This document shows, piece by piece, positions 44,701 through 57,124 of a DNA stretch of 64,000 nt (its first letter is position 1; each line of letters opens with the position of its first letter). A model generated the notes under the pieces. The model did no database searches. It saw only the letters and a program-made list of their open reading frames with translations, and was not told the DNA's origin. The position numbers and the translations under genes are program-made. Source of the stretch: Mesaphorura yosii (lineage: Eukaryota > Arthropoda > Collembola > Poduromorpha > Tullbergiidae); NCBI GenBank assembly GCA_009869945.1, contig WIXG01000380.1:1-64000 (forward strand), read 5' to 3'.

Positions 44701-46336
44701 CGATTGCTGGGTCTTTGACTTTGACTCGGCTGGCTCTTGGCGTTGACGTTGCAGAGTTTCGTGGTGGAACTAATTTGCTTTGGTTTTCTCCCTCTTCGCG
44801 CCGACTGCGACTGCGTAGGCGCTTGAGAATGCACAATGGACAATGAAGACGCAGAGGCAGACGCGCACGGATCCGATGATCTTTGTCCCAGCAGTGCCGC
44901 ACGTCCATCGAACGCGCTCCTTGCTCGCAAAAGGCGTGCACCACTTTCTACTTGCGCCTGCACATCTTCAATTTTATTGTTATGCGCTTGGGCTCCGCTC
45001 TTTGTTGTCTCGCAATCTGCACGATCATTTCCTTCGATTTCTACGTCTTTATCCTCATCTTCTGCTGCTGCTGCTTCCTGTGCTTGTGCTCGAGCGATTG
45101 CGAGCACTTCTTTCGAAGGAGATGCGAGCCCAGTCTGCCCAGCATTTGTGCTTGCAAAGTTTGCATTGTTGCCCTGAATTCCCGACTTCGCCGTCTTCAG
45201 CTCGCTGAGAATCGACTGAATCATTCCGTTGCGATTTCTGCGGACGACGCGGCCGCCAATTTCCCGTTCAAGCTCGTCTTCGTCCTCGTCTTCATCGTCC
45301 TCGTCATCGTCTTCATCTTCGTCGTAGTCTTCGTTGTTAGAGAGAGGCGTCATCATTCCGTTGCTGCTGCTGATGCGCGTCTTGCTCTCAATCTGTATAG
45401 GGCCAAACAATGTCAATGCAAAAGAAGAAAGTTGTAATTCTCATTCTGATGCATTCATTCATTATGACGACTGACAACTGACTTGGCGTTGGCGTGAACA
45501 TGAATACGAGAAACGCGTGGCAATTTTCTGGGGTGGCGAAGTGGAAAACCGCATTGTTGACTTGACGAGGCGAGAAATCAGTGCGGAGCACGGTAGATTC
45601 GTCTCAAATTGCCCACATGGTCGTACCTCTTTGAAATCTCGCCAGTCGCCAGCGTGCGGAGTTTATTCAGTATTAATTACGCTATTAATAGAGCATTCGT
45701 GCCTGGCCTACCGGCCTGATTTGCCACAATTGACATTTTTTGGTCTGGAGGCATATCGAATTACTAAACAAACACCAAGCCAAGTCAATGAATCGACGGT
45801 CTGAACAAGCAAGGGTGAAAGTAGCAATTCTGTATTCTGTATTTTACCTTTAGCATCGGAGTCGACTTCCGCTTGCGAGCACCAACCGCTTTGATTTGGT
45901 TTTGCTGACCAGACATCGTGTTGGTCGTGTTGACGTTCATAGCACCCGCACCTGCGCCCATGCCAGCAGCCTCATTGCCAGACGGTGCCAAACCACTTGA
46001 GCTCGTTGTGCTGCTGATGACGTTGTCCTTGTCCGATGATGATGAGGCTGGGCTCAGCACAGAGACGGGCACAGTGACACCTGCCGACTGCGTCAGCGAC
46101 TGCGACTCCATCGTCATGGTCAAGGCTTCGGCTGTAACTTCATTGGCGTTGCTTTCATTCTCGTGGTTGTGGCTGGCTGTGACCGTGATCGCTGCAGGCG
46201 ACTGGATCATGATCATCTGATCAGCTTGCACTGCGTCAGCGTTGCTATTGCGAGTCTCCGAGACACCTTTCTTCTTGCTAAGACTACTTTTCTTGGTCGA
46301 TGAGGCACGTCGTCTCCTTCGGCGTTTGTGGTACAT
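38731..46336 (-). CDS. peb: Hindsight/pebbled (RREB1) zinc-finger transcription factor
   Basis: Seven coding exons on the minus strand: 46336-45848, 45392-44352, 44289-42980, 42890-41588, 40252-39630, 39552-39318, 39246-38731; every join is GT-AG and in phase, 1,838 residues (fly Hindsight and human RREB1 are of similar size). Fingers fall in scattered pairs as in RREB1: residues ~472-494 and 500-522 ([22 protein letters not shown] across an exon join), ~1063 ([17 protein letters not shown]), ~1384 and 1412 ([36 protein letters not shown]), ~1590, and 1670 and 1698 ([35 protein letters not shown]). A PLDLS motif at ~794-798 is a canonical CtBP-binding site. Long Ser-, Gly-, Ala- and Asp/Glu-rich stretches separate the fingers. 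Known role of the family: nuclear regulator of epithelial morphogenesis and Ras/Notch responses. The first exon begins with a basic [10 protein letters not shown]; an AG at about 46397 suggests an upstream 5' UTR exon. Confidence 0.92.
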
Positions 46337-49300
46337 CCAGTCGTCAAATGTCTTCAATACTCAAGCACATTGAGGGTTAATTGGGTCGGTCATTTTCTGT
46401 AAAAAGCAAACAAAATAGCATTTAGCATTAGGAACATTACATTTCATTGGTTTCATATTTCATTTCAGCCTGCTAGGCTTAGCTAAATTACTCATCAAAA
46501 CAAGAAATCATGCAGAAACTGAATTCATGCCCGTGCCTAAGCGTCAAATCAAGCCACACAAGTGTCCAATTTTGCACCTGCACGAGCGTTCCATTAGGGA
46601 AGCAAATTCCAGGCTGAATGCTTGGCTGCCACTTAAAATACCAGACCACGCCACGCTACGCCAAATATCAAAACACCAACACTTGGCCTACCTTGGTGCA
46701 TGTGAATTGCAAGAGCGAGATAAGACGACCTGTGATTCACGCATTCCTCATTTTATTAAGGCATTGTGACAATTTCCTGCCTGCTCGCACGTATTTTCGT
46801 CTTTTAGCATGAGTATTGCGCAATTTCGTATGGCCAGCGTAATCGAGCATCGTCATTTGTCCTTCAGGCAGCACTGACGAGGTCAACAGTCTATTCTTCG
46901 GGCTGCCCCTAACTTAAAAGCCAGCAAGAATCTAAGCAGCTTATTGGAAGTGGAATGCAGACGGTAAAGAATAGGACGAGTCGAAAGTGGGAAACTTCCC
47001 GAAAAGGAAATGGCGTCTGTAATTCCGTGGAAATGAAACTCGTGCCCAACCGGAGCAGCGAGAGCTCGAGAGCAAGAACCTTGCAGGAGGAGGCTGGTGG
47101 CTTGGCTTGTACGAGATCGATCCATTCGGATTCTAGATTCTTTATCCCTCTGCTTCTGCTCTGCTCTGCGTCTTTCTCCCGTGCAGCAGCGGATGAGAGC
47201 CTTGCCAGCCTTGCATGCTGCCACCCTGCCTGCGTTCCCGGTCGTCATGGAAAGAGGAAAGCTCGAAATGCCAAACATTGAAGATGCAATGATTTGGAGA
47301 GAGCGAGGAGGGGAGGAGACTCGAGTCAGCAGCAGGAGAAGATGAAGTCGGATGGGATGGGAACGAAAGCAGCCAGCCAGCCAGCAGAAAGTCATGAATC
47401 ACGTCTCCGCTCGCTCGGGAACAGCAGAGAACAAGTTTCCCGTGCACAGGCACATGAGAACCTGATTATTGACTTTCTTTGCTGCTGCCTGCGTGCTCCA
47501 CGCTCGAATTTGGCTTCCTGAGAGCGAGAGCACAAAGAAAATGCCATCACCATCATCAAAGTCCTTGCAAGCCTTTCTAAGAGCAGTAGCGCAGGAAGAA
47601 GAAAAGAATCGCAAGCGGAGCGCCCGGAAGAAAATTGCTTATTGCCTTCGCATCGTTTGTGAAGCATCGCGTAGCACTTCTTTTGAGTGGATTATTACAG
47701 GACGTGAACGAGTACAAGTATGAGTACAAGAAGTAAAAGCACAAAGAGCGTGCCGGGAGAAGGAGAAAGAAGAGACATCATGAATAATTTCTTGTCTTTG
47801 GTCTTCTCTTCTCGTTCGCTGGCTGCTTCCTTCCTGTGCGGCGACAGACGGCGATCTTGCAGCTCACAAGCCAAAGAAAAAGCCAGGCATTTGTTTGTGT
47901 TTGCCGTTCGCCTGGTTGCCTGGCGATGGAACCCTTTCGCATTCACCTGTGACAATCCCGCATAATAAAAGACGAGAGTCTCAGGACGCGAGGACGACGG
48001 ACAGCAGGCAGGATGATGTACAATTCTCAAGTGCCTGCCTGCCTGCGTGGCTTGACAACAAACACGGCACGGCATGGAGAAAGTATGCAGGAGAAAGGAG
48101 AAAGTAGTCCGTCCGTCCGTACAATATTGCCTTGCCACTGCCATTGCTTGAGAGCAGGACAAAGAATTGCTACTGAATGATTGATGCGCAATGGCCAGGC
48201 CATACTCCAAGCACGAAAGGACGGACTTGGCTTGGCTTCTTTCGTATTCATAGCCACTCGCATCGCACAGCCGTAATAATAAACTTGTCCCACGGAGAAT
48301 GCGAAGAGAATTGCCATCGCCATCGGAGCTTGTTCTTTATGAATCCGTAATATTTAAGACTCATCAAATATTCCGTTCCTATTCCACAAGCCACAAGCTA
48401 CAGTCGAAGTCTAATCTCTCCAATTCATCATCTGCGTGCTGTGCTCTTTCCTAACACAGCGCGAAGGCAAAGAATCCAATCATGAAAAATAGATATCAAG
48501 CATCTATAACGACGAGAACGCAAAAAGCAAAACGCAAAAGTAAAGTGCTTGGCGCTTGTTTGCTGTTTGTTGGAAATTGAAATGGAAATCCACTTAAAGT
48601 CTCTTCTTTCTCCAGCCACGGACGCACGCACGAGAACGACGGAACGGTGACTCGATTGGATGGAATTGGATTGGCATTTGAAAGGATTCGCATCGCTCGC
48701 TGCTACCTGAACGAACGAACCCAGCCAGCCAAGAGCCAAGAACCACCATAGAACTTGCAGAGCTGAGCTACGACCATCATACCGCAAATTGCAGAAATAG
48801 ACGTTAAAAATTGCATTATTTATTCAAGAGATTTTGTCTTTTTTCGAGTTCTTTCTCGTCATCGTCATTTTCCTTTTCCCATTCCCAGCTACCATCTTGT
48901 CCTCTTCCAATTCCTGACTACAGGCAATGATTAATAATAATACCCTACTCTTGCGACTGCTGCCTGCCTTTTGCAATCGCCATGGCCAATTTCGCGATGC
49001 TTGCACGAGCGACCGCCGAAATCATGTAGGAGTAGCATCATCAAAGTCAATTTTGTTCTTCTCGCCGCGCTCTCGTGGCTCGTCCACCTGTGATCAATAT
49101 TTGTATTGATTTTGGCCTGGCTTCCTGTAACTCTTTTTCGCTTTTACGGGCAATTGACTTCGAGGGGAGAGATTCAGCATTCAGAGCAGAAAGACAGACG
49201 CAAGCCAGGCCAGCCAGGCAGGGGATGATGATGAAAATGATGATGAGATTCTCTTTCTCACGCCTCACGTAAAATGTGAAAATCAATTCTGCACCCACGC

Positions 49301-51949
49301 CAAGCCAGGCAGCTGCGAGCCATCGAACCAACGAACGAACGAACTTTTGATACTTTTATGTAAATCTCCAGGAATCGATGCGAGATCATACAGCATCTCT
49401 GCCTGATTGCATTGCATTGTGTGATCAATCAATTTTCTCCTGGATGGCTGGCTGTACTATTCTGCTATTAACACATCACTCACGCTAAACGCAAATTTCC
49501 ATACAAAGATGATTGGTAAATTAATTCCAGGTCGGATCTCGAATTTCTCGACTCGAATCTTTACGAAGAACAGCTACATCAGCATGATCATCAACAAATC
49601 AGCGAAATTAATGCGCACGCTCGAGTCTGTCTGAAGTCTGCGCTCTCAGAAGATGATGATGATGTGGAATTGATTTGGCAAGTGCAAAGAATACCAATGC
49701 TAATTTAGCGATTGCAATTACCTTATCTTTAGTACAGAGCAAGCTTAATATTTCAGCAGGCACTTATCTGAATCGACTTGACGAGATGAGTTCAGTTCCA
49801 GTTCAGGATCATGTCTCATGTACTCATCGTTTAGTTTTGTTATGATAACAAGCTTTAATTTCAAATCCTAATCAAAGTAGTCAGCAGTGTCAGGGCTCTT
49901 GACATTGAAACGCCAGACCAGACCAGAGTAGAACAGAATCAAACCAGAATAGAATTGATTTGCATTTGCAAGCGTGAATGATGAATTTAAATTGTCAACC
50001 AGATACAGAATACAGATTGATGATGGAGATGCCTTTGCCCGTGCCCATGCCCAAATTATGCAATCTCGTCAATTGTGCCGTGCCATATGACCACATGTCC
50101 CGGTCGGTGAATTGGTTTGTTGAGCAACGAGTAGCAGCAGCAGCGTAGTTTATCTTTCACATAACGCCAACGATCAGCGATCAGCACTTTTGTACGCGTA
50201 ACGCGTGTTACTCAAAATCATCTCGAATTATGAAATCTGTCTCATTCTAACCTTGAACGTGTGAGTGATTGATGTGAAATTGGATCATGATCTAATGATG
50301 CTTGATAGCTTGATGCTGATTGCTAACTAATTGCTCATGCAAGTACAAAGCATCTCGCTTACCTTTTTGAATTCTGAATGCTGCTGATTTTCTTCTGCGA
50401 GACGAACACTCCGCGTGTTGTATTTGTGTGTTCTGTCTTGGAAATTAGGCACAAAATTTTCACGTGCGCGTACGCGTAATTGAGGCACTTGGTCGTAGTT
50501 CGAAGATCAAAGGCACTGACTGATTCTTCGCTGCGCGTCTCGTGTCCTGCGCTGATTCTGACTGATTCTGGTCAGAAAATACTGCTGTAAAGGAGGAAGA
50601 TGTACGATTAACAGAATAAATACTCCTGCTGATCTTGGCCTGGCTAATGCTAGGGTTTGGGCTGCTAACTAGCACAAGCCACAAGTAGAAACTAGATTAG
50701 AAAGGGTAAACGAAGAAGAAGTGCGGCGCAGTGAAGATCTTTCTTCTTCGACTGATGCTACCAAACTGAGACTGCTGCGACTTGGAAAGTGTCTTCTTCT
50801 CCTTAAGCACGGCACGGGCACGGCGGAACGGGGATGAGACGAGACGAAGAAGACGCAAAGCCAAGCTGGCTTGGCAAGTGAGGCAGTGTAACCACACAGG
50901 CAGGCAGAGCAGAAGTTGATTCTATTCAATTGAGTTCGAGTACGAGAAGTACGAGCAAACGTTGCATAAGTGAACTGGGATTGGATTCTACAGTCTGCAC
51001 ACTTGTTCCATTGTGTTTTCTGTCCCAGTGCCTACGCTAAATGCTCAATGCTACGATGCCTCTGCGTGGCTGTGGCTGGTAGATCCCTGCTCCCATGCTG
51101 CTGGTACAGCGTACATACAGAAGTATATTAAAGATAAGAAGGATCGAATGAATTGTCTCTCACATCAGGCCCAATATTCATCTTCCATGCCCTGCTCCTA
51201 TTTAATAATGTTCAAATACAGTGTGTGACAGAAGAATTACGATGCTAAATGAATTTTGTGTGACGAAATGGGCGATCTCAAGCCAGATATTTCACACTGG
51301 ATTCACAAAATTCACATTTGTATCAAGACCGAGCACAATTTAGCGTTCCTCAATAGATTCTCGCTAGAATTCGAGTTGGAAGACCCAAAAGTCTGAAATT
51401 CATACACGAAAGCCATGAAAATTAGTGAAATTATTCTTATAAATTGCGCTGCTTAATTCTGTTCGGCAAATAAAGTTTCGAATTCGCAAAACTAAACGTG
51501 AAATTACCCAACATGAAGAAAAGTATTTCAATGAAAAGAAAAATGGTTCCAGAGTTTTAGTTTACTTTTTGAACAAACTGTACATCGGACAGGTAATCTT
51601 CCCTCAGTACAGTAAAAAAGAGTGCATTTCTTCTCATAATTCATATTCATATCCAAAGTGAAGGGGAATTCTTCCAAGTTCTCAAGTCCTCAAAGACGCA
51701 AACGCGGCGCGGCAGACCACGCTGCCAAGCAGAGGATCATCCGCATTTATCGAGCCTCACTGCAGCAGCCTGAGTGCAGTACAGTACCAAAAGAGGCAAA
51801 TCAAGTGGCGAGATGCGAGGCGATATGACAAGAAGGAAACGAGCAATCTCCTCCTTCTCATCCCAACCCAATCACACAGCAGCTCAAAGCGCATCTCGGC
51901 TAGCTTCTTGCACGGCGCAGCATCAAGCATTTCAGCATCTTCTCGTGCA

Positions 51950-51999
51950 TGCAGCGCATTGCGCTGCAGTGGGACAGTCCCACGAATTCACAGAATTCG
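51950..51999. repeat. Three back-to-back perfect inverted repeats
   Basis: TGCAGCGCA-T-TGCGCTGCA (51950-51968, 9-bp arms), GTGGGAC-A-GTCCCAC (51969-51983, 7-bp arms) and CGAATTC-ACA-GAATTCG (51983-51999, 7-bp arms) abut one another within 50 bp. Confidence 0.9.
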
Positions 52000-54900
52000 T
52001 ATACTGTACAATGTAAATATGAAATGAACATGAATACTGGACAGTCTTCTATAAGATTTTACCCAAAAACTCATCCAAAATGACCCTTTCGCGTCCAAAA
52101 ATAGAACGGAGACCCTTCTCCACCGTTTTTTATACTCGGCCGCATTTTTTACGTCGTATTTTTAGAAAAATCCTTTGAAAAGTGCTCAAAAGTCAAGATT
52201 TTGGGCGTAAAAAGAGCGTCGCAGTGTTGCAGGGTAAACTTTTCAAATCTTAAGCGCAGGCCAAATCTTAATCATGAGTTGCTGAAGAAACGCTGCTCTA
52301 CGCTCGTTTATCTGCCATGTCGGTGCATTGCACTATACTGAGCTTATCAGCATCTGTGGCTATAATCGGCTAATTTGGTCAGTAAACTTGCCTGCTAAAA
52401 GATGCATGACTCAAGGCAGTTTACGGCCCGACTAATTCCCATGATCTTTGATCTTTAGCTCGGAGGATGCGAAAATACGCCGCGCAGAGCGGAAAATCTG
52501 CGTAGAATGCAAATCTTTTACGGCGAACGAGCAGCAGCATCAGCAGTTTTGGAATTTTCAGTTTCTTACATCATTGCGTTGCTAGAAGATGAAGCCAAGC
52601 GACAGAAGATCACGAATCACGCATCCTGCTCATTACGGAGGCAGTAATCAGTAATCGTAATCGTTGCAGTACATTTCAGTACGGAAGCCTTAAATTATGT
52701 AAATCTCATGACGCGATTGAGAATTCTCATCAGCTAATGATGTTTTTCTCGTCGTCCTCGTGCTCGCCCTCGCCCTCGTTTGCAATCGCAATCGTAAACG
52801 CAACCAGCAGAAGTCAAAACTCAGAAGGAAGATTCTTACTTTGCATGTCAATTGCTTTGCTTTGCTTGAGCTTGGCACGAACAGACAAACACGAAGACCG
52901 CTGGCTGCTTTTTGCTCCCAAGAGCAAGATACAGAAAAGAAAATGAAGATACGGAGTACGAAGCAAAAGTTAAACATGCAAAGCCAGCAGAACCGTCTAG
53001 TCGTAGATTTCGGCTTTGGTCTGCGGTGAGCACTGTAGACGCTGTTGGGAGCTAACCTCATTAGTAGACGTAGACGAAGATTCCGATTTATTGTCCGAGA
53101 AGATAAATCTTGGCTGGCTGGTGAAGCAGAGACCAAGACGAAGTTAATGATTTGCGGTTTTGTGTTGTACTGTTGGTTAGCAACTCGCAACTCAGGCGTG
53201 AGCAGTCAGAGCCCAGTACCACATCTTTATTAATCTTCCAACGACCAAGAACGTACAATGCAGAATGCTCGGAGATTAGAAATAGAATTTAGAGCTAGAC
53301 GAAGCAGAGCAGCAGTCAAGAGTTAAGCACGCCACAAACTAATTAACGAAGACCAAAACTGATGAACAGAAAGACCACGAATAAGAAGGCAGGCAGGACA
53401 GAAGAGTCGAAGTGGGACGCAGAAGCAGATTTTATTCACGTACATAAAGAGATGAGCAATTTCGATGCAGGAAAAGATGAGAAATTAAAGTCACAGTCGT
53501 AATAGTCATAGTGTAAATTAAGGCAAAGACATAGGCAATAATGAGTCAATTCATTTTGTCAACTCGTGAAATTCATGATTTAACGATGAATGGCGATGGC
53601 ACAAGTACTTGTCGTTTGCGTCCACAATTCTGAAATCCCCAAGCAAAACCACGATTTCTTCCTATACACACCTTATTGATACGAAAGCCTCAAATTTCCT
53701 TCTGGACCCAATTCGCATATCGTTAAATCTTCATCCTGACTCAACTTCTGACCACGTTCTCCGGGAAAAATAAATACTTTATTCCTTCCATTTATTATGA
53801 ACGCAAAAACATTGCAAATATCTTGACTGCTGATTTTGGGGTGCTTTTAGTGAGATGATACATTCATTGTCCATTCTGGCTGTGGCATTCGTAGCTGTGC
53901 TTTGCTCCAAAAACAAAGGCCAGGCCAGGTCAGTCGAGCAAAATAGAAACTTTTAAGACTCGATGCCGAGTTTCGAGTTACGACCCATTGTGAGCGTCAA
54001 TTCAATGGAATTGGCATTTGCATTCTCAATTTCTTGGAAGTGGAAGGAAAACTTCTGCACTCGTGAGCGAAATGGAAATATGAATGCGAAATGAACGCAT
54101 TACTATCGCAATCACAAATGTGCACAAAATGCAAAATGCTACTCTGCTCTGCATTGAGGTTAAGTCACAGAAGCTTAAAGACAATGGACGACATGTTCTA
54201 GGCTTGAGTATTCGAGGGCAGACGAGAACTTTACGATCTTATTTATGTTATTGACAAAATTGCAGCAAATATTTGGACCAGTGATCAAGGCGAGGTGGCG
54301 GCCACTCGAAATCGAATCGAATCTGTGCTGGGCTGCGCTGAGTAAATGCGTTTATGAATGTGAAATTAGATCACATTGATTTTTGTTTTGCGAGCGCAAG
54401 CAGGCACCAGAAGTTGGTTCGTTTTGGTCTCTGCCATGCCCGGCCACGTTTTGTTCCTGCTCCTGCTGCTTTTGCATCTCTGCCTGGGATTTTTCTTTTT
54501 CTCCGCATGCGAACGTGAGCCTGCTCGCCTGCCTCGCTCTCGGTCTCCGGATTATTGATCTTCAGGAGGAAAGAGAAAGCGAGAGCGGAGCACGCCACGG
54601 CACGGCCCACGCGCAGGGCAGCGCAGGTTGGAGTCGGTGGAGTGTGTCTGCAATCATCATCATCACTGTGCTGCAGATGTGAATTCGTACACGCAACCTG
54701 CTCTCACTGCTCTGGCTCAGGCACGGAGATGCAGTAAAAAGTAAAAAGAGCAAAAGCAAAATCCCCCTCTCTCGCTTCATCAGAATAAAGCATCGCAGGG
54801 AATGAAATGAGAGTAAAAAAAAATCCCAGGAGAAAAGAGAAAAGCCCGATTCGAGTCATGCCATGCAGGAGGAAGAGAACAATGAACAATGCAGGTAGAA

Positions 54901-57116
54901 AATCTCTGGCGCTTGGTACCAGGCACCAGCCAGCCAGGCAGCCAGCAGAGAATACAAAAGATCAAGTCAGAAAATCATTACTCGGCAGGCCCTGACGACA
55001 GTAGGAGTGATGATGATGATCTCATCTTTTGTAGAACGGATACGTCGAAATCATGTTTTGACAACGCGGTGTTAATGGAGCGTGGAATCTCGAGGGGAAT
55101 CAACTCGTCTGTCATCGACGACAATTCTGTGGAAAAGAAATCTGATCGGGTTGATAAATTTCATCTTAAATGCAATGCAAAATGCGAGACTCAATTCATA
55201 GAATTCATGTGTGGACGCTAAATGAGTTCGGAGAACGAAAGCAGAGAAGAGACTTCCTGACTCTGCTGTCCGCTCTGGCTTGTCAACACGAAAATCACAT
55301 CACGAGATTACACTTGAGTATATTAAAGACCGAGTCGAGTGACAGATTGCAATATGAAAATATGAGAATATGAGAACAATAACGATGATATGATATTGAT
55401 GAACATCATCCGTAATCTCTACAAGCGCAGCACTGCACGGGTGAGGGATCAATTTCATCATTGTCATTACGAGTTGGGCGTAACGCGTAGTAAATTTGAT
55501 CATGAGGTGATGATCCGTTTGTCATAAACATCTGTGCCGAGCTCTGAGCACCGTCTCGTCTGTGAACGAGCAGGTATCAAATGATCAAATCATGTTTCAC
55601 ATTCGCTCCGGCTCCGTGTTCGTTGATTTAAATGTCAGGCCGACCAGGACCTTGTGGCAGAGATAAACTGGAACTCGACTCGGTTTCAATCTGCGCTACG
55701 TGCTGACTGACCACAATTTGCATATTTTGACCGTTGCTGTTGCTTTGCTGGACTTTGCTGGCAAACGGTCATCTTCTCGTATGCGTACGCGAAGCATACG
55801 TCGTGTCGTGCCAAGTATGCAAAGAATCTCGATTTCAAATTCTTCATCTCACATGCAATTCCAGTCCAATAACCGTGATCGTGATAATAAAAGATGCATT
55901 CACAGCGCAAGACGTTGTCAGGATTAAAATTGGCCGTTGCTTTTGCCAGCCTGCGCAGCGTAGCGGGGCACCCATTCGCCTTTGCACTTTGCACGCAATC
56001 ACCAAGATTTTGATCTCCGGCTGACTTGACTTGACTTGGATTTTAGTGCAATCATTTTTCTAATTTTTCCAAACGGAAACAGAAAAAATGGTCTTTTCTT
56101 TTGTCTTTCGGGATCCACGTACGTAAAATCTCGAATCTCGAACCGTATTTTCTCAGGATACTTCTGGCTGGCTGGGGTGACGGTGACCGGAAGATGCACC
56201 AAAGGAGCAACGACGAAGAGCATCAAGCACAAGCCCAGTCAAAAAGTCGACGTCGACAGAGAATGAAAACCGGTCCATTTCCTCTCGCTCTCGCTCATTT
56301 GATTGAAAAAAGTTGTCTTGAGACTTGAGAAGACGTTGCAATTGCAATCGTGCAGATCACGCGCGAGACGCGATTCTCAACGAATTCTCCATCTGTCAGC
56401 AGTTGAGCAGTTGTTTTTGCGAAAGTTGATCGTGATCGTGTAACGAACGAAATCTGTCTTGAATTTTCTCAGGCATCATTGTTTTAACAATCGTACGTAG
56501 TAAATAAATATTCCATTTCCTCCTTTTCATCTGCTGCGATTGTTGTACGTTTGTACTCATCTCGCACTTAATTTTATGTGAGAACCTGTGCAGATAAAAT
56601 ATTATAATCATATCGCATAGTATCACATGGCCTGGGAGACTAGACGATGAGAAGAGGGAGAGCGAAGCGGCAGAAGAAGGGGCAAAGAGCAGCGGCGAGT
56701 GAGATCATGAGAACCAAAAAAGAAACGACCCGAGCGGAGGAAGTCAAGAATTATTTAGAATTATGAATCTCATGACTGCCATAATTCTCACGTCTTCCCG
56801 AAGTTTCACGAAGTCAACACGCCAAGTCTTCGCTTTTTGCAGCAGAATCGTCGTTTTTGTCGATTGTCTTTGCTAATTAGGTAATCAACGGCCAGGCTGC
56901 TGCTGCCACGCTGAAGCTGAGTTTTTTAAGCTGGCATGGCGTAGGCATCTTCTTTCTTGGGACAACATCTGTCGTGGCACGTGGCATAATCGCATTCGGT
57001 CGCCGGTCGTTGATAAATTAGAGGAGATGATGAGGAACACGAGAACACGACACGAGCAAGCGTGTAAAGATGCAGATGCAAGTATTCAAGATGCATTACT
57101 CCAAGGCAAGGCAAGC

Positions 57117-57124
57117 TATAAAAA
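57117..57124 (+). promoter_or_regulatory. Isolated TATA-like box
   Basis: TATAAAAA in a GC-balanced context. No open reading frame or splice pattern downstream supports a gene, so this is only a possible promoter of a non-coding or 5' UTR exon. Confidence 0.2.

Noticed and set aside
44313-45437. Plus-strand open frames of up to 184 codons opposite Hindsight exon II
   Set aside because: They mirror the Asp/Glu/Ser-rich low-complexity codons of the true minus-strand exon, which is anchored by zinc fingers.
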